Assembly: GCF_007992175.1 (NCBI RefSeq)
Contig: NZ_BJZT01000014.1
Location: forward strand, 105,879 to 169,878
Length of the DNA: 64,000 nt
DNA from: Methylobacterium haplocladii
GTDB taxonomy: Bacteria > Pseudomonadota > Alphaproteobacteria > Rhizobiales > Beijerinckiaceae
Reading direction: 5' to 3'
In this document: piece by piece, positions 63,919-64,000 of the stretch
How positions within the stretch are numbered: position 1 is the stretch's first letter
Layout: each line of letters begins with the position of its first letter
The notes under the pieces: model-generated
What the model was told of the DNA's origin: nothing
Seen by the model: only the letters and a program-made list of their open reading frames with translations
The model's database searches: none
Program-made: the position numbers and the translations under genes

Positions 63919-64000
63919 GAGTTTGGGATGGACCCGACCGGCCGGATTGGCAAGCCGGGCTCAAGGGTCACGAGGGTGGGGCTTTTTTGTGGGTGGTCTT

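Overview
This is a GC-rich chromosomal segment from an alphaproteobacterium. Gene content and protein flavour point to Hyphomicrobiales/Rhizobiales, most likely Methylobacterium or Methylorubrum. The supporting signs are FlaF/FlaG flagellin regulators, an HWE-family histidine kinase, an Irr-like iron box before bfd-bfr, a GAAC-N7-GAAC type SOS box, Trm112, DUF2125 and Tim44-like proteins, and palindromic intergenic elements. The genus call is inference; no rRNA, tRNA, CRISPR array, insertion sequence or prophage was seen. About 67 protein genes fill nearly the whole window, mostly short operons of core metabolism and regulation.

Layout. 0-6 kb: a secreted SH3 protein, then a secreted Cys-containing protein followed by exbB-exbD-tonB, a phosphoesterase and small secreted proteins. 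6-10.6 kb: flaF facing a FlaG-like gene, then thiC under a TPP riboswitch, and a site-2 protease. 10.6-17.6 kb: alpha/beta hydrolase, ceramidase, xthA, CnoX-like chaperone-thioredoxin, Lon-N protein and Trm112, then a GNAT-fold acyltransferase and a heme-oxygenase-like diiron oxidase (HDO) candidate on the minus strand. 17.8-22.5 kb: Tim44-like protein, PAS histidine kinase, S24 repressor, DUF952 and pyrD. 23-27 kb: CycA-like permease and GH3 glucosidase. 27-31 kb: an RMF-like protein, a gene behind an SOS box, DUF2125, map and radC.

31-37 kb holds a circularly permuted ATP-grasp, an alpha-E protein, a transglutaminase and the proteasome-like peptidase Anbu, a gene set known from comparative genomics but biochemically poorly defined. 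It is followed by a sulfite-oxidase-fold molybdoenzyme and a ferredoxin-reductase-type flavoprotein. 37-48.8 kb: FAD oxidoreductase, ChaA antiporter, DEAD-box helicase, a NarL-type two-component pair, a GGDEF/EAL protein and a Tat phosphoesterase. 48.9-57 kb: a stand-alone ruvB, bfr-bfd, a universal stress protein, an acyltransferase, an AT-rich patch, carbonic anhydrase, a NUDIX enzyme and an MDR oxidoreductase. 57-64 kb: an outer-membrane-like protein behind a perfect operator palindrome, L,D-transpeptidase, metY, a receiver protein, an HWE kinase and ubiB.

The strongest second-look items are the acyltransferase/HDO pair, the Anbu/ATP-grasp cluster, the SOS-box gene, the Irr-like box with an unusual Cys-tailed Bfd, and several clean palindromes upstream of regulators.
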